NCBI RefSeq assembly: GCF_002873455.1
Contig: NZ_MCUN01000022.1
Coordinates: 62,001-126,000, forward strand
Length of the DNA stretch: 64,000 bases
Source: Vibrio splendidus
GTDB taxonomy: Bacteria; Pseudomonadota; Gammaproteobacteria; Enterobacterales; Vibrionaceae
Direction of reading: 5' to 3'
Made by a program: the position numbers and the translations under genes. Positions 44,585-52,479 of this stretch are shown piece by piece. The notes beneath the pieces are model-generated. The model saw only the letters and a list, made by a program, of their open reading frames with translations, was not told where the DNA came from and did no database searches. The first letter of the stretch is position 1; every line of letters begins with the position of its first letter.

Positions 44585-46396
44585 TTATACGTAATCTTTG
44601 TATTTATCTAGGAAACGAACCGGTGTTGATAGTGCATCTCGGCGGAACGGGTCGCCCAATTCCTGAGTACACATGATTTCAATGATGGTTGTTTTGCCTT
44701 CGTTCATCTGCATGTCGATGGCCTTTTGCAAGGTTGGACCGACATCTTCTAGCTTATCAACCGTGATACCTTCAGCACCCATTGCTCGTGCAATCTCTGC
44801 AAAGCTTTGGTTTTCAAGTTCACCAGCAACAAAGCGTCGGTTGTAGAAGTCGACTTGGTTCTTCTTCTCTGCACCCCATTGACGGTTGTGGAATACCACG
44901 GCTGTCACTGGAATGTTATGGCGAACACATGTCATGGTTTCCATCAGGCTCATGCCCCACGCACCGTCGCCTGCATATGAAATAGCTGGACGATGAGGTG
45001 CCGCTGCTTTTGCACCAATGATGGTCGGGAACGCGTAACCACAGTTACCGAAACTCATTGCAGCAAAGAAGCTACGTGGTTTCTCGAAGCGTAAATAGCT
45101 GTTTGCCACCGAGTTGATGTTACCGATATCCGTTGAGACCATAACATCTTCAGGCATCGCTTTTTCTAGCTCACGCAGTACTTGGCGTGGGTGTAGATAT
45201 TCACCACCAGAGAACGGAGTCTCGTGTGAGTTTTCCTCAATCATATCTAAGCTGAAAGAGTCACGTTCGTGTGTCCACTCATCAAGCTCTTTTTCCCAAA
45301 GTGCTTTCTCTGTTGCTACTGTGTCTTGACGCTCACCTCTGTTGTCATCACACAACAGTGCTCGACTTTCTAATCTTTCAGATAGAGCAACTGCTGCTGC
45401 TTTCGCATCACCACAGATACCAACCGAAATCTTCTTAACGAGGCCAAGCATCTTGTTGTCGGCATCAATCTGAATGATTTTCGCGTTCTTCGGCCAGTAG
45501 TCCATGCCATGTTGAGGCAAGGTACCAAATGGACCAAGACGTGTACCCAAAGCGATAACCACATCTGCTTGAGCCATCAATTTCATTGCTGCTTTCGAAC
45601 CTTGGTAGCCTAAAGGGCCACACCATAATGGGTGACTCGCAGGGAAAGAGTCATTGTGTAGGTAGCTGTTCACTACGGGTGCGCCTAATCTTTCTGCCAG
45701 GGCCGCACACTCTTGAACTGCGTCAGCCATTACCACACCGCCACCAGAAATGATGACTGGGAATTTCGCTTCAGCTATCAGGTCTGCTGCTTCATTCAGA
45801 GATTTCTCGCCACCTGGACCACGGTCTAAACGCGCGGGTTTAGGGATCTCAGTTTGAGTTTCGCCGTAGAAGTAATCACGTGGAATATTCAGTTGAGTCG
45901 GACCCATTTCGCTCATCGCGCGGTCAAAGCATCGACCCGTGTATTCCGCCATACGGTCTGGGTGCGTTACGTGTCCTTGATACTTAGTGAACTCTTGGAA
46001 CATTGGAAGCTGGTTACACTCTTGGAAACCACCTAAGCCCATTGTTTTGGTGCCTGTCTCTGGTGTCACAATTACGACCGGGCTATGTGCCCAGAACGCC
46101 GCTGCAATCGCAGTCACACAGTTACTAATACCCGGGCCATTTTGCCCGATAACTACGCCGTGGCGACCCGATACACGAGAGTAACCATCTGCCATGTGGG
46201 CAGCGCCTTGCTCGTGTACCACTGGGACCAATCGAATGCCAGCAGGAGCAAAGATATCCATTGCGTCCATAAATGCTGACCCCATGATGCCGAACATGTC
46301 GGTAACATCATTAGCAACCATAGTTTCAACGAACGCTTCTGATGGTGTCATTGTTACTGTGCCGGAAACAACCGTACGTTTTTCTTGCTCGCTCAT
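44585..46396 (-). CDS. xsc: sulfoacetaldehyde acetyltransferase Xsc
   Basis: A 603-residue thiamine-diphosphate enzyme that converts sulfoacetaldehyde and phosphate to acetyl phosphate and sulfite. It has the three-domain ThDP layout: PYR domain with the glutamate in VVHEQGAAHMADGY, a central domain (GPLGYQGSKAAMKLM), and the PP domain with AGDGAWGMSLMETM...NRQWGAEK. The family-specific GGFQECNQLPMFQEF segment near residue 120 separates it from acetolactate synthases. AGGAG upstream supports the start. It is divergent from a CobS-like gene, with an inverted pair of motifs in the shared promoter region. Confidence 0.95.
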   Translation of the reverse strand: MSEQEKRTVVSGTVTMTPSEAFVETMVANDVTDMFGIMGSAFMDAMDIFAPAGIRLVPVVHEQGAAHMADGYSRVSGRHGVVIGQNGPGISNCVTAIAAAFWAHSPVVIVTPETGTKTMGLGGFQECNQLPMFQEFTKYQGHVTHPDRMAEYTGRCFDRAMSEMGPTQLNIPRDYFYGETQTEIPKPARLDRGPGGEKSLNEAADLIAEAKFPVIISGGGVVMADAVQECAALAERLGAPVVNSYLHNDSFPASHPLWCGPLGYQGSKAAMKLMAQADVVIALGTRLGPFGTLPQHGMDYWPKNAKIIQIDADNKMLGLVKKISVGICGDAKAAAVALSERLESRALLCDDNRGERQDTVATEKALWEKELDEWTHERDSFSLDMIEENSHETPFSGGEYLHPRQVLRELEKAMPEDVMVSTDIGNINSVANSYLRFEKPRSFFAAMSFGNCGYAFPTIIGAKAAAPHRPAISYAGDGAWGMSLMETMTCVRHNIPVTAVVFHNRQWGAEKKNQVDFYNRRFVAGELENQSFAEIARAMGAEGITVDKLEDVGPTLQKAIDMQMNEGKTTIIEIMCTQELGDPFRRDALSTPVRFLDKYKDYV

Positions 46397-46435
46397 TCTT
46401 CCATTCTCCTTGAGTTAACCAAAATTTCATTTATC

Positions 46436-46528
46436 GGAATGAATTGTCTCTTTTTCGAATTCATTTTCACCTTAGTAGTAGAATTTTTGCGCGTCAACTT
46501 TTTATATTAAATTGGAACAATTCATTCT
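46436..46528. promoter_or_regulatory. inverted pair of operator-like motifs between xsc and cobS-like gene
   Basis: GGAATGAATTGTCTC (46436-46450) and, on the other strand, GAATGAATTGTTCC (46514-46527) share GAATGAATTGT in opposite orientation, 63 bases apart. A related sequence lies between pta and the IclR-family gene. The GGAA...TTCC arms recall IclR-family sites, although the spacing differs from E. coli IclR. The region continues to 46658 as gene-free promoter sequence. Confidence 0.5.
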
Positions 46529-46658
46529 AATTAATAAAACTAGATCACATTATTGGTAGTTTTTCGTACAAAAAGTGCCGTTAACTTAAGAGGAGCTGTT
46601 AATAATCGATGTCATATCGCGATAGCAGCGACAAGTAATAAGCTATATAGAGGGAAAT

Positions 46659-47642
46659 ATGATGAAAGAAGCAGGATTGGTACCAACGCAACCGGTAAGT
46701 GTGAGAGAACGCTTTGGGATCGACAGCAACCTAACGGTGATGGCATTTGAACATCCGGGTGAATATGTGCCGAAAGTCGACCCAAATTACTGTTTTGATC
46801 CTGAAGTGACGCTGGCTATATTGGCGGGGTTCACCTCCAATCGTCGAACATTGATACAAGGCACACACGGAACGGGCAAGTCGTCCCATATTGAGCAAAT
46901 TGCCGCGAGATTGAATTGGCCGTGTTTGAGGATCAACCTAGACGGACACTTAAGTCGATTGGATTTCATAGGTAAAGACAGCATCGTCATTAAAGACGGA
47001 ATGCAGGTAACAGAGTTTAAAGAAGGCATTCTTCCTCAGAGCATTCAACAACCCATCGCACTGGTATTAGATGAATACGACGCTGGTCGCCCTGACGTGA
47101 TGTTTGTGATTCAACAACTATTAGAGCAAGACGGCAAATACACCTCTTTAGAACAAAACCGAGTGATCACACCTCACCCTTCTTTTCGCTTGTTTGCTAC
47201 CTGCAACACGCTTGGCTTGGGTAACTTCTCCGGTTTGTATTCTGGCACTCAAGTGCTTAACCATAGCCAACTTGACCGATGGAACATCATCGCCACGCTT
47301 AACTATTTAGATCCGCAACATGAAACCAAGATCGTGTTATCCAAGCTTCCAGAGCTGAATAATGAAAGCGGCCGACAACTGGTTGAGAAAATGATCGCCA
47401 CCGCAGGATTAACGCGTAACGGGTTTCGGGCTGGTGACCTTTCAACAGTGATGTCTCCGCGAACAGTGCTCACTTGGGCTGAAAACATCCAAATATTCGA
47501 CGATGTTGCGACGGCATTTAGGCTTTCATTCTTAAATCGCTGTGAAGACGAAGAGAAAGAACTGGTTAGCGAATACTATTTCCGTTGCTTTGGTGAAGAT
47601 TTAGAAACGCCCACTCAAAACTATTCACACTCGGAGTCGTAA
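46659..47642 (+). CDS. CobS-like AAA+ (MoxR-group) ATPase
   Basis: A 327-residue ATPase that follows the alphaproteobacterial cobaltochelatase subunit CobS closely over its length: VRERFGIDSNLTVMAFE, DPEVTLAILAGFTSNRR, the P-loop QGTHGTGKSSHIEQIAARLNWP (about residues 67-75), HLSRLDFIGKDSIVIKDGMQVTEFKEGILP, Walker B LVLDEYDAGRPDVMFVIQ and DLSTVMSPRTVLTWAEN. CobS with CobT loads cobalt into the corrin ring held by CobN. No CobN is in this window and vibrios generally lack the aerobic B12 pathway. It overlaps nothing, is 4 nt from the cobT-like gene, and diverges from xsc. A reassigned chaperone or metal-insertion role is likely. Confidence 0.88.
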   Translation: MMKEAGLVPTQPVSVRERFGIDSNLTVMAFEHPGEYVPKVDPNYCFDPEVTLAILAGFTSNRRTLIQGTHGTGKSSHIEQIAARLNWPCLRINLDGHLSRLDFIGKDSIVIKDGMQVTEFKEGILPQSIQQPIALVLDEYDAGRPDVMFVIQQLLEQDGKYTSLEQNRVITPHPSFRLFATCNTLGLGNFSGLYSGTQVLNHSQLDRWNIIATLNYLDPQHETKIVLSKLPELNNESGRQLVEKMIATAGLTRNGFRAGDLSTVMSPRTVLTWAENIQIFDDVATAFRLSFLNRCEDEEKELVSEYYFRCFGEDLETPTQNYSHSES

Positions 47643-47645
47643 ACC

Positions 47646-49364
47646 ATGGCCAATGTTTCTTCTCAGCAGAAAAAGATCCTCGATCTTGGCGTGTCAGTCG
47701 CCAGAGCGATCAGCGGTGAGTTGAGTCTGAATTATCGGGGAGAGCGTCTCTATAAAGGCAATAGCCCCTGTTATTATCAGTCTGCACATACTAACGATCT
47801 CACCTTTGTTGCTCACCATGAGCTGAAAAACAGCAAGCTTTCGATGCAAGGCAAGATCGATTCATCGGCACTGCGACTCTTGCTTTCAGATGCTGATCTT
47901 CATTACTCATTGCGACCGAAAAACGAAGTCGAACGTCTGTTATATGATTTCTGCGAACAGGTACGAATTGAATCGCAAGTTCCATCTTATCTAAAAGGTG
48001 TAACCACCAGTATCCAGTTCAACTTTGCGTATTGGAGCGACCAATATCATCAGAATGGCTTTACTGAATCACGAATTGGTATGTTGCTGTTCACACTGAT
48101 GCAAGTCATCCACACCCGCTTAACTGGTGTCCCAGTTTCGGAACCAATCGCTGAAACCATTGAATCGACTCGCGCCGGCATCGTGCCTACCTTTGGTCAC
48201 AGCTTTAAACGCTTAAAGCAACATCGAGCCGACCAAGAACAGTTTGCACACTGCGCCAATGAGCTTGCAACCCTTGCACAAGAGTTAATCATCCAAGAAC
48301 AAGAAAGTGATAACTCGCCCACGCCAACGGTCGAAGAAGACATTAAGATCCTTGCGCAGCTTGCCTTGATTGTGGATGGTGACATTCAAGATGAAGACGT
48401 CGATGCCGACATCACAGGCAGTAGCAAGGTATTCGAGCTTTCGGGCGCGAATTATCAGGTCTTTAATTCAGAATTTGATCAAGTGATCGCGGCAGACAAA
48501 CTCGTCAGGCGTGCCCTGTTACTCGAACTGAGGCAGAAACTCACCGATGACATCATGGCGAGACAAGTCAACACTCGCCGTTTAGCCGCGATGCTCACTC
48601 GCTTTGTTGCCACGCCACAAACGAACCGACATCAGGATGATTTAGAAGAAGGCATTGTTAACGCCACCACCATCACCAAGCTCATCACTTCGCCATTAGA
48701 TCGCACTGTCTTTTATCAACCTGACATCGGCGCATCTCATCAATGTGCCATCACGTTTTTGATGGACTGCTCAGGTTCTATGCAGAAACACAGTCACAAG
48801 CTAAGTCTACTGATGGATACAATTCTCAAATCCGTTGGACTGGCCAACATTCCATTTGAGATTATTGGTTTCACCACCAATAACTGGAACGGTGGCAAGG
48901 TTTATCGGCAGTGGCTTAAGCAGGGTCAACCGAAACACCCAGGCCGCTTAAACGAAGTTCGACATATCGTGTTTAAGGATTTTGATACACATTGGAGACG
49001 CTCTCGCCTTGGCATTGCCAGCCTTCGTAAAGCTGACATATTTAAAGAAGGGATTGATGGCGAAGCGGTGCAGTTCGCTAGTCAGCGGTTGCAACAGCAC
49101 AGTGCGCAAAGAAAGATTTTGATCGTGTTCTCAGATGGCTGTCCGATGGATACCGCCACCAGCACCGCCAACGATCAGTTCTATTTGGATAACCATCTCA
49201 AACAAGTTATTGAGCGCGAATCAAACAAAAACCATACCGAGATTCATGGTGTGGGAATGGGCGTCGATTTAAGCCCGTACTACCGCAGTAACATCACCTT
49301 AGATGTGCAGGAGAGCTGCTTGTTCGGGCTATGTGGGAACATCTTTGAGATGCTAAAGCGCTGA
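47646..49364 (+). CDS. CobT-like VWA-domain partner of the CobS-like ATPase
   Basis: A 572-residue protein with the CobT layout. The N-terminal half has EVERLLYDFCEQVRIES and an acidic middle (about residues 215-260, SDNSPTPTVEEDI and DGDIQDEDVDAD). A C-terminal von Willebrand A domain (about 370-570) carries the metal-ion site FLMDCSGSMQKHSHKLS, the downstream threonine and VFSDGCPMD. In cobaltochelatase, CobT bridges the CobS ATPase ring and CobN. Here it is translationally close to the CobS-like gene and convergent with tauE. The acidic linker is shorter than in classical CobT. Confidence 0.87.
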   Translation: MANVSSQQKKILDLGVSVARAISGELSLNYRGERLYKGNSPCYYQSAHTNDLTFVAHHELKNSKLSMQGKIDSSALRLLLSDADLHYSLRPKNEVERLLYDFCEQVRIESQVPSYLKGVTTSIQFNFAYWSDQYHQNGFTESRIGMLLFTLMQVIHTRLTGVPVSEPIAETIESTRAGIVPTFGHSFKRLKQHRADQEQFAHCANELATLAQELIIQEQESDNSPTPTVEEDIKILAQLALIVDGDIQDEDVDADITGSSKVFELSGANYQVFNSEFDQVIAADKLVRRALLLELRQKLTDDIMARQVNTRRLAAMLTRFVATPQTNRHQDDLEEGIVNATTITKLITSPLDRTVFYQPDIGASHQCAITFLMDCSGSMQKHSHKLSLLMDTILKSVGLANIPFEIIGFTTNNWNGGKVYRQWLKQGQPKHPGRLNEVRHIVFKDFDTHWRRSRLGIASLRKADIFKEGIDGEAVQFASQRLQQHSAQRKILIVFSDGCPMDTATSTANDQFYLDNHLKQVIERESNKNHTEIHGVGMGVDLSPYYRSNITLDVQESCLFGLCGNIFEMLKR

Positions 49365-49448
49365 CGTGTCAGTGAGGAGGGTGTCATCAAGCATTAAACG
49401 AAAATCAAGCCCTTCTCTTCCAAAGATAATTTTGATAAAGAAAACGTT

Positions 49449-50213
49449 CTAAGCCAAAAACAACGACCATGAAGAGACAGCCATCAAATACACACCAATC
49501 AACATCAACACAATAAACACTAGCTTTCTTAATTGGTCGTTCGACAACGGCGGTGGGAAACGTCGAGCAAACATCGTGACAAGCGCTACCAAGGGAACAG
49601 CAATAGCAGATAACCACAGTATGCTCTGTTCCATGTCGCCTGCAGCGTAGACATTGACAGTACGCGACATCGACGTACAAACGAAAACCATCAGCAGTGT
49701 GCTTCGCACCAGATCGAGCGTAAAAGGTTGCCGATAGAGATGATAAACAATCGGTGGACCTGCCATCCCAAATAACCCACCCGCTAACCCAGAGCTAAAG
49801 CCTGAGACAAGGAAAGATACGGTTGCCGAGCGATCCTTTCTGGTTTTAGGTTTGAACATAAAACTCAAACCTGCGAATAGCACCATCGCACCCAATAGTC
49901 CTCGAAGAATATGCGTTGCCGAATCGCTTAACTCGTCCAGCAAGTACACCCCCATCGAAACGCCGGGAATAATACCGATGACCAACACCACCAGAATCTT
50001 GAGTTCCCCAAGCAGTGGCTTACCCATCAATGCGACCAAACAATTGAACAAGGTCACAATACTGACCACAGCGGCTATAACGGGTAAGGAAACCAGATTA
50101 AGGCTAACCGTTAAACCAATCACGATGATACCGAGGCCAAATCCAGTGACAGTTTGAAAATAGGTACCTACCGCAATAGTGGTAAGAATGGCGAGTAAAA
50201 CAGGTAACTCCAT
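49449..50213 (-). CDS. tauE: TauE/SafE-family sulfite exporter
   Basis: A 254-residue TSUP-family inner-membrane protein with about eight helices. The duplicated family pattern is seen in YFQTVTGFGLGIIVIGLT near the N-terminus and SGFSSGLAGGLFGMAGPPIVYHLY in the middle. Linked to xsc and pta it most likely exports the sulfite released by Xsc (or sulfoacetate). It lies 73 nt downstream of pta on the same strand, forming a pta-tauE unit, and is convergent with the cobT-like gene without an obvious terminator between them. Confidence 0.88.
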   Translation of the reverse strand: MELPVLLAILTTIAVGTYFQTVTGFGLGIIVIGLTVSLNLVSLPVIAAVVSIVTLFNCLVALMGKPLLGELKILVVLVIGIIPGVSMGVYLLDELSDSATHILRGLLGAMVLFAGLSFMFKPKTRKDRSATVSFLVSGFSSGLAGGLFGMAGPPIVYHLYRQPFTLDLVRSTLLMVFVCTSMSRTVNVYAAGDMEQSILWLSAIAVPLVALVTMFARRFPPPLSNDQLRKLVFIVLMLIGVYLMAVSSWSLFLA

Positions 50214-50286
50214 TAGCTATCCTAATTAGGTTGTTTGGGGGCTGGATATGAGTGCGAATTTGAGTGCTAGATTCAGGAGCGAGATG

Positions 50287-51372
50287 TTAATACCTAAATT
50301 CAAACGTCGACTCTTGTCTTTCTTCAACATCAGCTTCACTATCAGCCTTAGAGTCAGACACTTTCCCTTGCTGCGCTTGTACCGCGGTCACCGCGATCAC
50401 ATTAAAGATGTCTTGTGCGCTACACCCTCTTGATAAGTCATTCGCAGGTTGATTCAACCCTTGTAACAGTGGACCAATCGCAACTGCCCCGCCTAATCTT
50501 TCCGCAAGCTTATAACCAATATTACCGGCTTCTAAATTGGGGAATATCAACACGTTCGATTGACCTTTCACCTCTGAATCTGGCAGCTTTTTCGCGGCAA
50601 TCTCAGTCACAATCGCGGCATCGAGTTGAACATCCTGATCGACGGCGATTCCGGGACAACGTTGTTTCACGAGTTGAGCCGCGTTACGAACCTTATCGAC
50701 CGATTCGTGCTTGGCACTGCCGTTGGTCGAAAACGACAGCATTGCGACTTTAGGCTCTTCCATCAGTAGCGTTTGAGCACTGTTTGATGCAGCTACGGCA
50801 ATCGATGCTAGCTCAGTTTCATTGGGGTTAATCACCAAACCACAGTCACTGAAAATCATGCCGCCTTTAAGATTATGGAAAGGCTCACACAACATCATCA
50901 GAAAGAAACTGGACACCAATTCACTGTCTGGCGCGGGGCCGATAATCTGAAGCGCAGCTCGCACCACATCAGACGTGGTATAAACCGCACCATTAACTGT
51001 GCCATCCACCAGCCCCTCTCTGACCATCAAATTGGCAAAAACGAGTGGGTCTAGAACCAACTCTAGCGCGTCATCGTAAGTCATACCTTTCGCTTTTCTT
51101 AACGTATACAACCGCTCAGCGAGCACTTCTTTGAGTGATGACGCCTGTGGGGAAACAATATGAATGCCCACAAGATCAATGTGATGTAATTCTGCAGCAG
51201 CGATGATCGCTGGTTCATCCCCGACTAGGGTGATGTAAGCGAGCTGTTTGTCTATCGCCATTCTTGCGGCTGCTAGTACTCGCGGGTCCTCAGCTTCACT
51301 CAAAACCACTCGCTTACGATCTAAGTGAGCCTTATCAATAATCCGTTCAATCGCCTTCATCTTAAATTCCAT
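50287..51372 (-). CDS. pta: phosphate acetyltransferase Pta (short form)
   Basis: A 361-residue enzyme made of the PTA catalytic domain only, converting acetyl phosphate to acetyl-CoA. Conserved segments are LDRKRVVLSEAEDPRVLAAAR, DGTVNGAVYTTSDVVRAALQIIG, VMFSDC-like MIFSDCGLVINP, AMLSFSTNGSAKHESVDKV and NVLIFPNLEAGNIGYKLAERLGGA. The housekeeping enterobacterial-type Pta is about twice as long, so this is the short, taurine-linked form. The ATG at 51360 (MKAIERII) may be the true start because GGAA lies seven bases before it. A motif shared with the xsc promoter lies just upstream. Confidence 0.93.
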   Translation of the reverse strand: MEFKMKAIERIIDKAHLDRKRVVLSEAEDPRVLAAARMAIDKQLAYITLVGDEPAIIAAAELHHIDLVGIHIVSPQASSLKEVLAERLYTLRKAKGMTYDDALELVLDPLVFANLMVREGLVDGTVNGAVYTTSDVVRAALQIIGPAPDSELVSSFFLMMLCEPFHNLKGGMIFSDCGLVINPNETELASIAVAASNSAQTLLMEEPKVAMLSFSTNGSAKHESVDKVRNAAQLVKQRCPGIAVDQDVQLDAAIVTEIAAKKLPDSEVKGQSNVLIFPNLEAGNIGYKLAERLGGAVAIGPLLQGLNQPANDLSRGCSAQDIFNVIAVTAVQAQQGKVSDSKADSEADVEERQESTFEFRY

Positions 51373-51377
51373 TTATT

Positions 51378-51392
51378 GAGATTAATTGTTCC
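51378..51392 (-). promoter_or_regulatory. operator-like motif upstream of pta
   Basis: On the minus strand GGAACAATTAATCTC, compared with GGAACAATTCATTCT and GGAATGAATTGTCTC before xsc. It is next to the divergent IclR-family gene. Confidence 0.45.
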
Positions 51393-51408
51393 ATAATTTA
51401 CACTTTAT

Positions 51409-51457
51409 ATTATTGAAATAATAAAAAAGGTCAAATTTTATTCAGATAATTGAATAA
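51409..51457. promoter_or_regulatory. two AT-rich palindromes between pta and the IclR gene
   Basis: ATTATT-ga-AATAAT (51409-51422) and TTATTCA-gataat-TGAATAA (51438-51457), both perfect, in the divergent promoter region. They could be regulator sites or promoter elements. Confidence 0.35.
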
Positions 51458-51514
51458 TAATGATTTGGTATGTACACTCTTAGGCATAGACATATCGCAA
51501 GGATGGATCATTAC

Positions 51515-52297
51515 ATGCAAACAGAAACACCACCAGTTCAAGGGGATACACCGACTCTCCGACTTTTTGCACTATTAGAGGTGATAGCGCAAAAAGACGA
51601 GTTTATTTCTCTTCAAGGATTAGTCGAAGAAACTGGACTGCCAAAACCTACGCTGCACCGAATGCTTCAGCAGTTAGAAGCGGCAGGCATTATTCAAAGA
51701 GACGGCGATGAGAAGCACTACAGCTCAGGTATTCGACTCAGAAAGCTTGCCGAAAACCTACTGTTGAATAGCACCATGCACAGTGCCCGACGCACTATTC
51801 TTGAAAACCTGAGAGCAGAAGTTGGTGAAAGCTGTAACCTAACGGCGCTATCAAGTGGCGAGATCATCTATCTTGATCGCGCAGAAACTGAAGCACCCCT
51901 TCGTTTTCATCTACACCCAGGTTCTCGCGTCCCAGTGCATTGCTCAGCAAGCGGAAAACTGTTTTTGGCGCACATGTCGAAGTCACAGCGCAGACGATTA
52001 ATTGAAAATGTGCCACTGACTCAATACACCGTGAACACCATTACCGACTATTCGATGTTAGAGAAAGACATCGAAGAAGCGAAAATCCAAGGCTTTGCGA
52101 TTGATGACGAAGAGTTTTTGCCGGGCTTAGTCTGTATCGCGGTACTGATTCCGTCATCTACGGGTCAATCAAACCTCGGCCTCGCAATACAAGCACCTGT
52201 CATTCGATTAAGACCAGATGAAGCGATTAAATTCTTACCGGCGCTTCAAAAAGCGGCAAAAGCGCTCGCAAAAATAGAATCTGATAATTGGGGTTAG
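51515..52297 (+). CDS. IclR-family transcriptional regulator
   Basis: A 260-residue IclR regulator. The N-terminal winged HTH (ALLEVIAQKDEFISLQGLVEETGLPKPTLHRMLQQLE region, about residues 15-60) is followed by the effector domain with HCSASGKLFLAHM, the ITDYSMLEKDIEEAKIQGFAIDDEEFLPGLVCIAVLI segment and AIQAPV. The start MQTETPP is chosen because AAGGATGG lies eight to eleven bases before it; the frame is open 15 codons further up. It is divergent from pta and upstream of the aldehyde dehydrogenase gene, and is the obvious candidate to control the taurine genes, in place of the MocR-type TauR of other bacteria. Confidence 0.92.
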   Translation: MQTETPPVQGDTPTLRLFALLEVIAQKDEFISLQGLVEETGLPKPTLHRMLQQLEAAGIIQRDGDEKHYSSGIRLRKLAENLLLNSTMHSARRTILENLRAEVGESCNLTALSSGEIIYLDRAETEAPLRFHLHPGSRVPVHCSASGKLFLAHMSKSQRRRLIENVPLTQYTVNTITDYSMLEKDIEEAKIQGFAIDDEEFLPGLVCIAVLIPSSTGQSNLGLAIQAPVIRLRPDEAIKFLPALQKAAKALAKIESDNWG

Positions 52298-52370
52298 CTT
52301 TGATAATTTCAGCTTAACAGTAGGATCTGGCTTTAAGTGCATATTGAAGCCTGTTGCCCCGTTGTCATTG

Positions 52371-52410
52371 TATTCGGCCAAACGATATTCGGCTAAACGA
52401 CGTTTGGTCG
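52371..52410. repeat. 15-bp direct repeat plus inverted copy before the aldehyde dehydrogenase gene
   Basis: TATTCGGCCAAACGA (52371-52385) is followed at once by TATTCGGCTAAACGA, and then by CGTTTGGTCG, an inverted copy (9 of 10) of CGGCCAAACG. It ends 70 bases before the start codon and could be an operator array. Confidence 0.7.
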
Positions 52411-52479
52411 AAATCATTTTAACGCCCGCATTTATCATAAACAGCAACATACTTAAGTAATCACGACAAAGGAAACACG

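Noticed and set aside
46553..46750. 65-codon frame upstream of and overlapping the cobS-like gene
   Set aside because: It is out of frame with cobS, lacks a ribosome site and covers the promoter region.
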